Shown here one piece after another: positions 16,899-26,569 of a stretch of 64,000 nucleotides of DNA. A program made the translations under genes and the position numbers. The notes beneath the pieces were generated by a model. That model was not told where the DNA came from, searched no databases, and worked only from the letters and a program-made list of their open reading frames with translations. The stretch's first letter is position 1, and every line of letters starts with the position of its first letter. The DNA is taken from positions 248,001 through 312,000 of the forward strand of contig CAWGQC010000010.1 in assembly GCA_963824645.1 (NCBI GenBank), read 5' to 3'. The stretch comes from Bog-756 sp963824645 (GTDB lineage: Bacteria > Actinomycetota > Acidimicrobiia > Acidimicrobiales > RAAP-2).

Positions 16899-16923
16899 GA
16901 CCTCGGCAGGACCAGCCGAGGTC
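16899..16923 (+). terminator. Hairpin after the FN3 gene
   Basis: GACCTCGGC (16899-16907) and GCCGAGGTC (16915-16923) form a perfect 9-bp stem with a 7-base loop. There is no U-tract, as is common in high-GC actinobacteria. Confidence 0.6.
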
Positions 16924-17048
16924 GATCAGGGGTCTCTTCCGATTCTGCGGGGGGCGTTCATGAAGGGATCGATCGATGTCAGGTCGACCGGGTGGGCGCA
17001 GTGACCCGGCGGCGGCAGCCGGGCGCACATCCGGCGATTGGAGGGCAG

Positions 17049-18008
17049 TCAGGGCGCGGCCAGGATTCGCCTCAAGGTTTCCTCCGCGCCGGCCGCCATG
17101 GCACGAACAATGTCACCGGCTGATTGGGATTCTGTGATGAGATCAATCGCCTCACTGGCCCAAACGGCTACCGCCCCCATATCGCCTCTACGCTCAGCGT
17201 CACGGTAAGCCGAGATCACCTCCCTGTTGCCGTCCAGCTCCGCCTCACGATTCCGCCATTGATCGAGGAAGTCATTCCGAAGCGTTCGACCTGTGTATCG
17301 AGCCGGCCAGTCGGACTCCCGAGCGATGTCAGGGACCCGGCTCCGTTCTGTGTCTTCGCCATGTCCGTCCAGGATGGCCTTCACCACCTCGGCATCGACG
17401 AGTGCTTCCCTGCTGGCCTGGAATCTCGTCCCCACCAGCGCCCCAGCAGCCCCCAGGGAGAGCGCAGCGGCAAGCCCTCGACCGTCGGCAATGCCTCCGG
17501 CCGCCAGTACCGGTGTCGGATGCACCAGGTCGACCACCACCGGCACGAACGGCAGGGTTCCTCGCCTCCCACCGTGGCCGCCCGCTTCTGTCCCCTGGGC
17601 GATGATCACATCGGCTCCAACATCGAGGGCCTGGTTCGCTTCGGCCATGTCGACGACCTGGATGATCAGCCGGGTATCAGACCGGCGGACAGCAGGGGCC
17701 AGCGTCGTCGGATCTCCGAAAGACAGCATCACCGCACTCGGTCCGTGATCCAATGCGCGCCGGACAGTCGTGAGATCCGTGGCCCAACTCTGGAAGCCGA
17801 TGCCCCACGGCTTACTCGTACCGCCGGCGACCAGTGCAACTTGGCGGTCCATCCACCTGACGTCACCGCTGCCGTCCCCGATGAGACCGAGGCCCCCCGC
17901 GTTGGATACGGCTGCAGCGAGGTCGCCTCCGGCCGAGCCTCCCATCGGGGCCGACACAATCGGGTGATCGATATCCAGCATCGCCGTGAAGGTTGTTTGC
18001 AATGGCAT
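17049..18008 (-). CDS. Nitronate monooxygenase (2-nitropropane dioxygenase family)
   Basis: About 319 residues from ATG 18008 (GGGGAGAA upstream). The FMN TIM barrel shows PIVSAPMGGSAGGDLAAAVS, NAGGLGLIG, the AQGTEAGGHGG loop with the catalytic His, and LAAGGIADGRGLAAALSLGA with the final phosphate-binding VGTRF. These enzymes oxidise alkyl nitronates and detoxify propionate-3-nitronate. Enoyl-reductase-like members share the fold, so the substrate is inferred. Single gene; convergent with the FN3 gene. Confidence 0.88.
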   Translation of the reverse strand: MPLQTTFTAMLDIDHPIVSAPMGGSAGGDLAAAVSNAGGLGLIGDGSGDVRWMDRQVALVAGGTSKPWGIGFQSWATDLTTVRRALDHGPSAVMLSFGDPTTLAPAVRRSDTRLIIQVVDMAEANQALDVGADVIIAQGTEAGGHGGRRGTLPFVPVVVDLVHPTPVLAAGGIADGRGLAAALSLGAAGALVGTRFQASREALVDAEVVKAILDGHGEDTERSRVPDIARESDWPARYTGRTLRNDFLDQWRNREAELDGNREVISAYRDAERRGDMGAVAVWASEAIDLITESQSAGDIVRAMAAGAEETLRRILAAP

Positions 18009-18188
18009 ACGGACAGTCTTCTCCCCGACTGTCCGGGGATCCACCCATCACGCCGGTAAATGTCAGGTCAAGAGCTTCCCGACTGTTACCTCGTCATGTC
18101 CGCTGAGCCATGACCCCCGTGCGCCGGTCAGCTCCAGCGGATCACTGACCTGCTCCCTGTGGGTGCAGTCTGGTGGGTGCAGCGGGTT

Positions 18189-18947
18189 TCAATGTTCCCA
18201 TGGAGGTGGACGGGTGGCTCCTTCTCGAGTCCAGGCTGAAACAGGAGGCAGCGTCGACTGCGTATCGGATTGTGGTGAGATCGGAATGGAATAGCTCTGT
18301 TCCAACCATTCAGCCACGACGCCCATTACTTGGGCCGGATCAAGCACGCCGGTATCGACATCAAAGTCATAGCGAACTCCTTCATGCACCGACCTGGCTT
18401 GATGCCGAGCAGTGCCTGGAAGTCGGCTCCCCCGCCGGGCTTCCCTTTCGGCGGCAATCTCTGGGGCGCACTGCACACCAACCCAAATAACGTCCAACCC
18501 GTGGAGAGCATCGTTCCACTGTTGTTGATCGTCAAAGCCGTCGAGTGTCACGTCATCGAGCAGCACGTTGACGCCGCTGTGGGCGAGCGCGGCCACTGCA
18601 GTCTGGTATCCGGCGTAGAGCGGCCCGAAGATCTCTCCGCGGCTGATCTCGCCCTCGCTCACTGAAAGTCCCTCAGGATGGTTGACCAACTGAGGAGGCA
18701 AGGTCCAGATCATCAGGTCGATGCCGAGAAGTAGCCACGGGTCGGACAGGACTGACTGGAGGCGGCGCGCAAGAGTCGTCTTGCCTGCACTCGATCCCCC
18801 ATTGAGAAAGAGAATCCGACCAGGCTCGCGGTCAACATGTCGCACAGTGATAACGGTAGGCCCTCCGGCACGACACATGCAGTGGGGGTCGGCGACACGG
18901 GCGGCGTAATGTATTTGGGATTCAGACATACTCGGGGAGGTCCCCAT
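18189..18947 (-). CDS. Chloramphenicol-phosphotransferase-like P-loop kinase
   Basis: A 252-residue protein. GRILFLNGGSSAGKTTLARRL holds the Walker A, followed by LLGIDLMIWTLPP and GVNVLLDDVTLDG (Walker B-like); a later CAPEIAAEREARRGSRLPGTARHQ arginine-rich lid fits the CPT family. The family phosphorylates a hydroxyl of small antibiotics such as chloramphenicol, but most actinobacterial members are uncharacterised. Up to 44 N-terminal residues precede the P-loop strand, so the real start may be an internal codon (18929 or 18878). Divergent from the MMPL gene. Confidence 0.75.
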   Translation of the reverse strand: MGTSPSMSESQIHYAARVADPHCMCRAGGPTVITVRHVDREPGRILFLNGGSSAGKTTLARRLQSVLSDPWLLLGIDLMIWTLPPQLVNHPEGLSVSEGEISRGEIFGPLYAGYQTAVAALAHSGVNVLLDDVTLDGFDDQQQWNDALHGLDVIWVGVQCAPEIAAEREARRGSRLPGTARHQARSVHEGVRYDFDVDTGVLDPAQVMGVVAEWLEQSYSIPISPQSDTQSTLPPVSAWTREGATRPPPWEH

Positions 18948-19079
18948 GGTGGGAACTCACTCCATCTCATCGACTGAACCCCTGCCCTCCCTGCTGCGGT
19001 TGTGCGGACTATTCGGTCGTTTTGCTCGAGTGCGGTCCGGAGCTACCCTCTCTCCCCACAGCCTGATGGAGGGAGCCAA

Positions 19080-21332
19080 ATGACCACAGCGCTGCTCAAT
19101 GAGACTCCACTCCCAAGTCGACCGGAGTCGAGGCCAGCTCAGCAAAGTGCGCTGGCCCGGATCGCCGGATGGTGTCATGACCACCGCTGGTGGGTGCTGA
19201 TCGTCTGGCTGGTAGCCCTGGTCGCCAGCAATATGTTCGCCCAGTTGGCCGGGAGCGCGTTCTCGAACAATCTTGCTGGTGGTACCCAAGAGGCACAGCA
19301 GATCCTGAACGCCAACTTCCCCTCCCAATCCGGAAGCCCGGCCCAGGTGGTCGTCACCACAAGCACCCCGTTTGCCGATAGTTCGAACCGCGCCCGAACC
19401 ACAAGGCTGGCCGCCGCTCTTCGCTCCTTGCCCCATGTATCGGCTGTGATCAGCCCCTTCGCTCCCGAGGGGGCCGCCCAGATCTCGCGAAATGGTCATA
19501 TCGGTTATGTGCGCGTCCAGTTCGACGACCAAGCGGGGAACTTGCCGACAGCTGCCGTCAAAAAGGTTGTCAACGACGCGGAGTCGTTCACGACACCGGG
19601 CTACCAGGTCGCAATCGGAGGCGAGGCCATCGGGCTCGTGGCCGGCGCAAAACCGGGTTCGAGCGAGGGCATAGGAATTCTTGCCGCCATCGTCATCATG
19701 TTGCTGGCTTTCGGATCGGTGGTGGCCATGGGTCTTCCCATCATCACTGCTTTGTTCGGCATCGCCATCGGTTTTGCCCTCCTCGATCTGCTGTCTCATG
19801 TGGTGACGACCCCGGTGTTCGCACCAGAGATCATGGCCATGATCGGACTCGGAGTGGGCATCGACTATGCCCTATTCGTTGTTACGCGATACCGCCAGGG
19901 TCTGAGCGAAGAGAGAGAGCCTCGAGAGGCCATTTCTCTGTCCTTGGCCACTTCAGGAAGAGCAGTTGTGTTCGCAGGAACAACCGTCATTCTCTCGCTT
20001 CTTGGTCTCTTCCTGCTGCAACTCCCCTTCATGAGGGGATTGGCGACCGGCACCATCGCCGCAGTTGTACTGGTGATGATGGCTGCCATCACCCTGCTGC
20101 CAGCCATGATGGGTTTCTCTGGTAGGGCCATCGACAATCTCCACGTACCGGGATTGCTCCAAGGCACGGCCGAGCCCACATCTCGGGGGTTCTGGTACCG
20201 ATGGAGTCGCACCGTGCAACGTCACCCATTGGTCGCGGGGATCACCGCACTGTTGGTGCTGATCTGCCTCGCCCTCCCGCTCTTCTCAATGCGATTGGCA
20301 TTTACCGATGCCGGGAATGATCCCCCCAACATCACCACCAGGCAGGCTTTTGATGCGCTGGCCACCGGGTTCGGACCAGGCTTCAACGGGCCCTTGATCA
20401 TCACTGCCAAGGTTCCGGCAGGCCAAAAGGCGGCCATCGAAAGCCTCAACACCACACTCAGACGCACCGCGGGGATTGCATTCGTTAGTCCGATCCAGTA
20501 CAGCCGGTCGGGCAATGCAGCAGTGATCATCGCAGTCCCGACCACTTCACCCCAGTCCGCCCAGACGGAAGCACTGGTTAATACGCTTCGAAATCAGGTG
20601 ATTCCCACTGCCATCTCCGGCTCCGGTGTGCGTGCCTTCGTCGGCGGAGAGACCGCGGGCTCGGTGGACGCGTCGTCCTATCTGTCGGCGCGACTCCCTC
20701 TGGTTATCGGGGTGGTCCTTCTTCTGTCGTTCCTCTTATTGATGGCAGTATTCCGGTCAGTCGCCATCCCGCTGAAGGCAGTAGTCGTCAACCTCCTGTC
20801 GGTGGGTGCTGCTTACGGGGTGATCGTGGCCGTATTCCAATGGGGATGGCTGGGGGGCATTATCGGGATCGGGGCGACCGGCCCGATCGATCCGTGGATC
20901 CCGCTCATGATGTTCACCATTCTGTTCGGCCTCTCCATGGACTACGAGGTCTTTCTGCTGTCGAGGATTCGAGAGGAGTGGCGGCAGACCCACGACAACT
21001 CATCAGCCGTAGCCGATGGGTTGGCCAAAACGGCACGGGTGATCACCGCGGCAGCGGCCATCATGATCTGCGTGTTCGGGTCGTTCGTGATCGGCGACCC
21101 CCTCCACGTGCTCAAGGTGTTCGGACTGGGGCTGGCGGCGGCCATTCTGATTGATGCCACTTTGGTCCGCATGGTGCTGGTCCCCTCGATCATGGAGCTC
21201 ATTGGCGATGCCAATTGGTGGATGCCATCCTGGCTTGACCGAGTTGTCCCCAGGCTTGGTATCGAGGTGGACGTCGACGACGTGAGCGTGTCGCACGGCC
21301 GAACGACGTCGCTGGACTCGGAATCGACCTGA
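19080..21332 (+). CDS. MMPL/RND-family membrane transporter
   Basis: A 750-residue protein, starting at ATG 19080 with GGAGGGAG upstream. It has the two-fold RND plan: a first membrane helix (WWVLIVWLVALVASNMF), a soluble loop to about residue 195, then a group of five helices, and the same again in the second half. The signature Asp-Tyr pairs appear in both halves (LGVGIDYALFVVTRYR; FGLSMDYEVFLLSRIREEW), which serve proton flow. MMPL proteins export lipids, siderophores or drugs; no lipid gene is adjacent to show which. Followed by a terminator-like hairpin. Confidence 0.92.
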   Translation: MTTALLNETPLPSRPESRPAQQSALARIAGWCHDHRWWVLIVWLVALVASNMFAQLAGSAFSNNLAGGTQEAQQILNANFPSQSGSPAQVVVTTSTPFADSSNRARTTRLAAALRSLPHVSAVISPFAPEGAAQISRNGHIGYVRVQFDDQAGNLPTAAVKKVVNDAESFTTPGYQVAIGGEAIGLVAGAKPGSSEGIGILAAIVIMLLAFGSVVAMGLPIITALFGIAIGFALLDLLSHVVTTPVFAPEIMAMIGLGVGIDYALFVVTRYRQGLSEEREPREAISLSLATSGRAVVFAGTTVILSLLGLFLLQLPFMRGLATGTIAAVVLVMMAAITLLPAMMGFSGRAIDNLHVPGLLQGTAEPTSRGFWYRWSRTVQRHPLVAGITALLVLICLALPLFSMRLAFTDAGNDPPNITTRQAFDALATGFGPGFNGPLIITAKVPAGQKAAIESLNTTLRRTAGIAFVSPIQYSRSGNAAVIIAVPTTSPQSAQTEALVNTLRNQVIPTAISGSGVRAFVGGETAGSVDASSYLSARLPLVIGVVLLLSFLLLMAVFRSVAIPLKAVVVNLLSVGAAYGVIVAVFQWGWLGGIIGIGATGPIDPWIPLMMFTILFGLSMDYEVFLLSRIREEWRQTHDNSSAVADGLAKTARVITAAAAIMICVFGSFVIGDPLHVLKVFGLGLAAAILIDATLVRMVLVPSIMELIGDANWWMPSWLDRVVPRLGIEVDVDDVSVSHGRTTSLDSEST

Positions 21333-21366
21333 GGTGCCTCTACTCCTGGTTTCGATCGGAGGCACC
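21333..21366 (+). terminator. Hairpin after the MMPL gene
   Basis: GGTGCCTC (21333-21340) pairs with GAGGCACC (21359-21366), an 8-bp perfect stem with an 18-base loop, right after the MMPL stop. Confidence 0.5.
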
Positions 21367-21460
21367 ACGCACCCCTTCGAGGTCATGTGGCCGGTCCTCA
21401 GGTGGGCCAGCTGATGTCCCCGGTTGGGGCGGCGGACCGGTAGAGCCCTACGATGACGTC

Positions 21461-22705
21461 ATGCGAGCGCTCATGTACGGGGTGGAGCCGGAGGTGCAGC
21501 CCATCGGCGAGACGGACAACCGTCTGTTGCGGATGCTCGCTCGGACGCCAACCCGGCTCATCGACATAGACGAGCCCGGGTTCCTCCGCCCCGACTGGGT
21601 GGTGACCAAGCCGCGACTGGTGGGGATCTGTGGATCCGAGTCCAAGGCTGTGTTCCTCGACTACGCCAGCCTGATCGACCCGGCCAATGCGGCGGGCCAG
21701 AATCCGATGAAGAATTTTGTCTCGATGCCCCACGTGATGGGCCACGAGGTAATCGCCGAGGTGGTCGCCGTCGGCCCCGAGGCGGAGGGGCTTGAACCGG
21801 GAGATCGTGTCGCCCTCAACCCGTGGCTCACGTGCGTGACCCGCGGGGTGTCGCCCATCTGCCCGGCGTGCGAGGCGGGTGACCTGAGCCAGTGCCACTC
21901 GTTCGCCAAGGGCTCATTCGCGCCCGGGATCCACATCGGTATGTGCGCCGACGTCACCGGGGGGTTCGCCGACCTCATGCCGGCGCACGAGTCGATGCTC
22001 TTCAAAGTGCCGGACACCCTGAGCGACGAGCAGGTCGTCATCGCCGACCCTTTCTCGGTGTCACTCCATGCTGTCACCCGCCATCCACCGCAGCCGGGAA
22101 GCAAGGCGCTCGTCTACGGTGCCGGCGCACTGGGCCAGTGTGCCGTCGCCATCCTCCGAGCGTTGTACCCCACGGTCGAGGTGATGGTGGTCGCCCGGTT
22201 CCATGCGCAACGCCGGCTGGCCGAGACCTTCGGCGCAACGACCGTGCCCCACGAGCCGCGACTCGAACTTATCGAGCGGGTGGCGGAGTGGTCGGGTGGC
22301 GTGCTGCAACCGGCTGACGGGCTCCCCATGGCCTTTCCGGGCGGCGTCGACGTGGTCTACGACACGATCGGGGCAGCCGAGACACTGGAGGTCGGCTGTC
22401 GCGTGTTGCGGGCCCGAGGGGCCCTGGTGAAGCTGGGTATGCATGGGGCGGCCAAGTGGGACGACACGCCGGTGTACACCAAGGAGATCACCTATACGGG
22501 TTCCAACGCTTTCGGGATCGAGGAGGTGGAGGGAGTCCGGCAGCACGGCATCGCCCACTTTCTGGACATGGTCGGATCCGGCCGGATCGACCTGACACCG
22601 ATGCTCACCCACACCTTCCGTCTCGACGAGTGGCGCGGCGCGTTCACTGTCCTAGCCGACCAGGAGACGTCAGGGGCCATCAAGGTCGCGATCGACAGCC
22701 GCTAG
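21461..22705 (+). CDS. Zinc-dependent alcohol dehydrogenase (MDR superfamily)
   Basis: A 414-residue medium-chain dehydrogenase. GICGSES supplies the first catalytic-zinc Cys, MGHEVIAEV the His-Glu, and four cysteines in CVTRGVSPICPACEAGDLSQC the structural zinc lobe. The cofactor motif is VYGAGALGQCAVAIL. There is an insertion around TFGATTVPHEPRLELI...GLPMAFPGG. The enzyme oxidises an alcohol or polyol; substrate unknown. It is 18 bases upstream of an SDR gene on the same strand, so the two may act in one pathway. Confidence 0.88.
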   Translation: MRALMYGVEPEVQPIGETDNRLLRMLARTPTRLIDIDEPGFLRPDWVVTKPRLVGICGSESKAVFLDYASLIDPANAAGQNPMKNFVSMPHVMGHEVIAEVVAVGPEAEGLEPGDRVALNPWLTCVTRGVSPICPACEAGDLSQCHSFAKGSFAPGIHIGMCADVTGGFADLMPAHESMLFKVPDTLSDEQVVIADPFSVSLHAVTRHPPQPGSKALVYGAGALGQCAVAILRALYPTVEVMVVARFHAQRRLAETFGATTVPHEPRLELIERVAEWSGGVLQPADGLPMAFPGGVDVVYDTIGAAETLEVGCRVLRARGALVKLGMHGAAKWDDTPVYTKEITYTGSNAFGIEEVEGVRQHGIAHFLDMVGSGRIDLTPMLTHTFRLDEWRGAFTVLADQETSGAIKVAIDSR

Positions 22706-22723
22706 GACGCGAGACTTTCGGTC

Positions 22724-23497
22724 ATGCAACGCTTCCACGACAAAATCGCCATCGTTACCGGTGCGGGCTCGGGAATCGGGCGAGCGACGGCTCGCCGCCT
22801 TGCCGCCGAAGGTGCCGCGGTGACCATCGCCGACATCGACGAAGCAGGGGCGGGCACAACTGTTGAGTTGATCCGCACCGACGGAGGCACCGCTCGCGCC
22901 CAAGCCACCGACGTCGCCGAGCCCGACGCCGTTGAACGCATGGTGGCCGACACCCTGGCTGCCTACGGAGGACTCGACCTGCTTCACAACAATGCTGCGG
23001 CGATCAACCTCAGCCTCACCGACCAAGATGTCGTCACCATGCAGCTGGAGACCTGGCACACCTCGATGCGCGTCAACCTCGACGGGGTCATGCTCGGGTG
23101 CCGCTTCGCCATCCCTGCCATGCTGGAACGCGGCGGTGGCTCGATCGTCAACACTGCGTCCGTCGCCGCGACCTACGGCAGCCGCTCCCTCGCCGCCTAC
23201 GGCACCAGCAAGGCGGGCGTCGTCGCGCTGACCCGCTATGTGGCCACCGCCTACGCCGACCGCAACATACGCGTGAACGCAGTCGCTCCCGGCGTCGTCG
23301 TCGACCGCGATCTCCAGGAGAAGCTCGGGGGACCGCACGGTGACACTCTCGCGTCGATCACGGAAGGTCATCTGGTCGGCCGGCTCGGCTATCCCGAAGA
23401 GATCGCCACGGCCGTGGCTTACCTCCTGTCCGACGATGCCGCCTTCGTCACCGGCCAGACGTTCACCATCGACGGCGGATACACGGCGCACCGCTGA
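22724..23497 (+). CDS. Short-chain dehydrogenase/reductase (SDR)
   Basis: A 257-residue classical SDR. TGAGSGIGRATARRL is the cofactor motif, NNAA replaces NNAG, and the catalytic group is Ser in NTASVAATYG with YGTSKAG. The end, TGQTFTIDGGYTAHR, is the usual C-terminal strand. An Asp at the end of strand beta2 (ITIADIDEAG) suggests NAD(H). Downstream partner of the zinc dehydrogenase. The 185 bases to the convergent photolyase gene hold no gene. Confidence 0.9.
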   Translation: MQRFHDKIAIVTGAGSGIGRATARRLAAEGAAVTIADIDEAGAGTTVELIRTDGGTARAQATDVAEPDAVERMVADTLAAYGGLDLLHNNAAAINLSLTDQDVVTMQLETWHTSMRVNLDGVMLGCRFAIPAMLERGGGSIVNTASVAATYGSRSLAAYGTSKAGVVALTRYVATAYADRNIRVNAVAPGVVVDRDLQEKLGGPHGDTLASITEGHLVGRLGYPEEIATAVAYLLSDDAAFVTGQTFTIDGGYTAHR

Positions 23498-23682
23498 ACC
23501 ACGAACGCGGTTGTGCGTCATCAGCTTCATGGGCTGAGGGGTACGGATGTCTCGCTCCTGTGGGCCAGACTCGGAAGCTGGATTGTGATGGCGACGGTCG
23601 ATCAGCGCTGCGACGACCTGAGCTCCTGAAGACCGTCGAGCGAGGTCGGCATGTCGCCCCGGGACATCTGACTCGCCCCGCA

Positions 23683-25077
23683 TCAGGCTCGTTGCCGCGC
23701 CTCGGCGAAGCGGGCCAGTGCTTCGTGCCGCTCGAACGCGTGGTCGACCACGACATCGATGGTGGGGACCGATCCTGACTCGGCACCCCCTTTGGTTACG
23801 CGGTCGGTTTCGTCCGACTCTTGGAGGTAACGGTTGACGTAGGCACCGGTCGGGTCGAAACGCTCCTGTTGACGCCATGGGTTGAGCACACGGTGGAACG
23901 GGGCGGCGTCGGTCCCCGTCCCGGCCACCCATTGCCAGCCGTGTTGGTTTGAGGCGAGGTCCCCGTCGACGAGGTGCCACATGAACCAGCGGGCACCGAG
24001 CCGCCAGTCGATGTGGAGATCCTTGACCAGAAAGCTGGCCGTGACCATTCGGACCCGATTGTGCATCCAGCCCTCGGCCAGTAGCTGGCGCATACCGGCA
24101 TCGACTAGGGGGTAACCGGTCGTCCCCGTTGCCCAGGCCGCGAACCGTTCCCGTGCCCTCCCGTTCGTGTCCCAGCGGAGGCGGGCACCGAATTCCAAGA
24201 GTGGAGCCCGCGCCGACTCAGGCCGGTGCCAAAGCACGTCGGCGAAGAACTCACGCCAGGCCAGCTCAGTCTGCATGCGCTCCGCCCCGGCCCCGGTCCC
24301 CAGGAGTGCCAACACGCTGCGCGGATGGACGCAGCCGAAGCGCAGGTAGGGCGAAAGACCCGAAGTGCCCGGCACCCCAGGCAGGTCACGGTCACGGTCG
24401 TAGTCGGTCAAAGGCCCGGCCACGAAGTGTTCGAGCCGCTTCCACGCTGCCGCCGGCCCGGCGTCGGGGAGCGCGGCCGCGCCACCGAGTGGGAGGCCCT
24501 CCCACCAGTCGGGCAGACCGTGGGACCCGGGAGTGGCCAGACCTGACGCCAGGGAGTCGACGCCGTCGCTCGCGAGGCGACGATAGCGAACGTCCGGTGC
24601 GGGATGGGGGCCCAGCCACCCGACCGCTTCCCAGGCCCTCTTGTAGGCGGTGAAAACTTTGAACGGACCGCCCGCCCCCGTACGAACCCGGCCCGGGGCG
24701 ACTGCGTAGTTGGAGTCGATCGTCACCAGACGGCGCCCTTCGGCCGACAGTGCCAGCGCCACTGCAGCATCGCGAACCGTGCCGTGGGGACCGAAGTCGG
24801 TGGTGGCGATCACCACGGCCGCCCCGACCTCGGCTGCCACTCCGGGGACCATGCTGACGGGATCGCCCTGGCGTACCACCAGGGCCCCCTCCAGTTCGGC
24901 ATCGAGGGCGGCCAAAGTCGCCGCCAGGAAGCGTCGCCTGTTCGGGCCGGCCGGTTCGAGGAGGGCCGGGTCGGCTACGAATAGGGCGACGACGTCGCCG
25001 GCCTCAGCTGCGGCTCGCAGGGCGGGCAGGTCATCGAGGCGCAGATCCCGCCGGAACCAGAGAACGGAGCTGGCCAT
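23683..25077 (-). CDS. phr: Deoxyribodipyrimidine photolyase (class I CPD, cryptochrome/photolyase family)
   Basis: A 464-residue enzyme that splits UV pyrimidine dimers using light. The antenna domain starts with VLWFRRDLRLDDLPALRAA. The FAD domain shows GFGCVHPRSVL-like RFGCVHPRSVLALL, then TGYPLVDAGMRQLLAEGWMHNR, VASFLVKDLHIDWRLGARWF and the NQHGWQWVAGTGTDAAP segment with the Trp chain, then FNP-like LNPWRQQERFDPTG. All core FAD contacts look intact. It is the last gene of the minus-strand operon that begins at the shared operator (27720-27739) and lies three bases beyond the DUF2867 gene. Confidence 0.93.
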   Translation of the reverse strand: MASSVLWFRRDLRLDDLPALRAAAEAGDVVALFVADPALLEPAGPNRRRFLAATLAALDAELEGALVVRQGDPVSMVPGVAAEVGAAVVIATTDFGPHGTVRDAAVALALSAEGRRLVTIDSNYAVAPGRVRTGAGGPFKVFTAYKRAWEAVGWLGPHPAPDVRYRRLASDGVDSLASGLATPGSHGLPDWWEGLPLGGAAALPDAGPAAAWKRLEHFVAGPLTDYDRDRDLPGVPGTSGLSPYLRFGCVHPRSVLALLGTGAGAERMQTELAWREFFADVLWHRPESARAPLLEFGARLRWDTNGRARERFAAWATGTTGYPLVDAGMRQLLAEGWMHNRVRMVTASFLVKDLHIDWRLGARWFMWHLVDGDLASNQHGWQWVAGTGTDAAPFHRVLNPWRQQERFDPTGAYVNRYLQESDETDRVTKGGAESGSVPTIDVVVDHAFERHEALARFAEARQRA

Positions 25078-25080
25078 CGA

Positions 25081-26556
25081 TTAGGAGGCCGCCGGGGTCG
25101 ATTCGACTGCACCGGCGTCCCGGGCGGTGAAGGCCATCGGGCGGGTTCGGGGTCGTACCCGGCGGACCCGGCTCCGAACCATGACCCGGAACACCACCTG
25201 ATGGATGGGCCAGAGGACCCACCAGTAGGCCAGGCCGAGAAGGCCTTTGGGCCTGAAGGCGGCGGCCTGTTCGATGCAGGGCGGTGTGTCACTGATGTGG
25301 AATGCGAGCCAGCCCTCCCCACAGAACCACCCGACCGAGGCCAGCACCAGGTGGTCGGGGTCGGCCCGCACCACCTGCCACCAGTCGGCCCACGCTCCGG
25401 GGGCGAGAGGTTCGGGCCGCTGGGTCCGGAGCTTCTCGCCGAAGAGCCGGCCGAGCACCACGCGTAGGGACCAGGCCCATGCCACGCCATACCACGAGAG
25501 GTTCCCGCCCACTCGGGCCAGGTCGTCTCGCGCCGCCTCGATTCGATCGGGCGCCAGCCGTTCAGCGCATCGAATGACGTAGACACCGGTGCCAAGTGAC
25601 TTGGAGCGGTCGAGTAGCCCAGCCGAGACCCGGTCGCCCTCGTCGCTGATGGCGCGGCGGACCGCTTCCCTGACCGGCAGGGGGGTGATGCCGAAGGCGG
25701 CGAATGTGCGTTCGGGATGGTGGACGAGCACCTCGTTCACCAAGCTCTGTATCAGCGCGTGGCTGATGCGTCGGTCGACCGGGCTGACCAGGTCGACCCA
25801 GCGGGCCGAGAGCGAGGGTGTGACGAAGGGCACGGTGAAGATGCGCCGGGACGGTAGCCCCCTGGACTCGGCGTAGCAGCGCATCATGGCCCCGTAGTCA
25901 GTCACGTCGGGCGTGCCGATCTCATAGATGCCCGGCGGGGCGACGAGGGAACGAGCAAGGTAGTCGAGCAGGTCGCTCTCGGCCAGCGGTTGGAGTCGGG
26001 TGGTGATCCAGCGCGGGCAGACCATGACCGGAAGCCGCTCGGTGAGCGAGCGCAACATCTCGTAGGAGATGCTGCCCGCCCCGAGGATGACCGCAGCCCG
26101 CAGCTCCACAACCGGCACACCGGAGGCGGCCAGCACTCCGCCCACCTCGTGCCGGCTGACCAGGTGGGCCGACAGATCGCCCTGGCCCAGGGCACCCAGG
26201 TAGATGATGCGCTCGACACCGGCCGATTTTGCTGCCCGGCCAAAGGTATCGGCGAGTTGGCGGTCGCGGGCCTCGAACCCGCTGCCGCCGGCCATGGCGT
26301 GGACGAGGTAATAGGCGGTTTCGGTACCTACCAGGGCTCGGACGGTGCTCTCCGGGTCGGCCACATCGACGGGGACGGCCGAGATCCGTTCTCCGGTGGG
26401 CAGGGTGTCCGGATGCCGGCCCAGGGCGGACACCTGGTGGCCGGCTCCGGCCAGCCGGTAGGCCAGCAGTCGGCCCACATAGCCGCTGGCCCCGGCGATG
26501 GCGATCCGGGACATGGGGGCAATGGAGTCCATCAGCCCATCGCTCCCGCTCCGCAT
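25081..26556 (-). CDS. NAD(P)-binding Rossmann protein with C-terminal DUF2867 domain
   Basis: About 491 residues. The N-terminal part is an extended-SDR/NAD(P)-binding domain (IAIAGASGYVGRLLAYRL, VERIIYLGALG, ILGAGSISYEMLR); the C-terminal 170 residues are DUF2867, ending in the membrane-proximal FRPKGLLGLAYWWVLWPIHQVVF. Fused proteins of this type occur repeatedly with photolyase and LitR/CarH-type regulators; reaction unknown. Possible starts are ATG 26556, 26532 or 26514; the last directly precedes the Rossmann motif. Three bases from the photolyase gene and about 13 from the SDR gene, so one operon. Confidence 0.82.
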   Translation of the reverse strand: MRSGSDGLMDSIAPMSRIAIAGASGYVGRLLAYRLAGAGHQVSALGRHPDTLPTGERISAVPVDVADPESTVRALVGTETAYYLVHAMAGGSGFEARDRQLADTFGRAAKSAGVERIIYLGALGQGDLSAHLVSRHEVGGVLAASGVPVVELRAAVILGAGSISYEMLRSLTERLPVMVCPRWITTRLQPLAESDLLDYLARSLVAPPGIYEIGTPDVTDYGAMMRCYAESRGLPSRRIFTVPFVTPSLSARWVDLVSPVDRRISHALIQSLVNEVLVHHPERTFAAFGITPLPVREAVRRAISDEGDRVSAGLLDRSKSLGTGVYVIRCAERLAPDRIEAARDDLARVGGNLSWYGVAWAWSLRVVLGRLFGEKLRTQRPEPLAPGAWADWWQVVRADPDHLVLASVGWFCGEGWLAFHISDTPPCIEQAAAFRPKGLLGLAYWWVLWPIHQVVFRVMVRSRVRRVRPRTRPMAFTARDAGAVESTPAAS

Positions 26557-26569
26557 GACACCTGATCGA

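Noticed and set aside
18957..19799. 280-residue minus-strand frame
   Set aside because: Antisense of the MMPL gene start; His/Gly/Asp composition typical of shadow frames.
23654..23672. ATGTC...GACAT hairpin as terminator
   Set aside because: Only a five-base stem; too weak to report.
22670..23980. 436-residue minus-strand frame
   Set aside because: Antisense of the SDR gene, whose motifs are complete on the plus strand.
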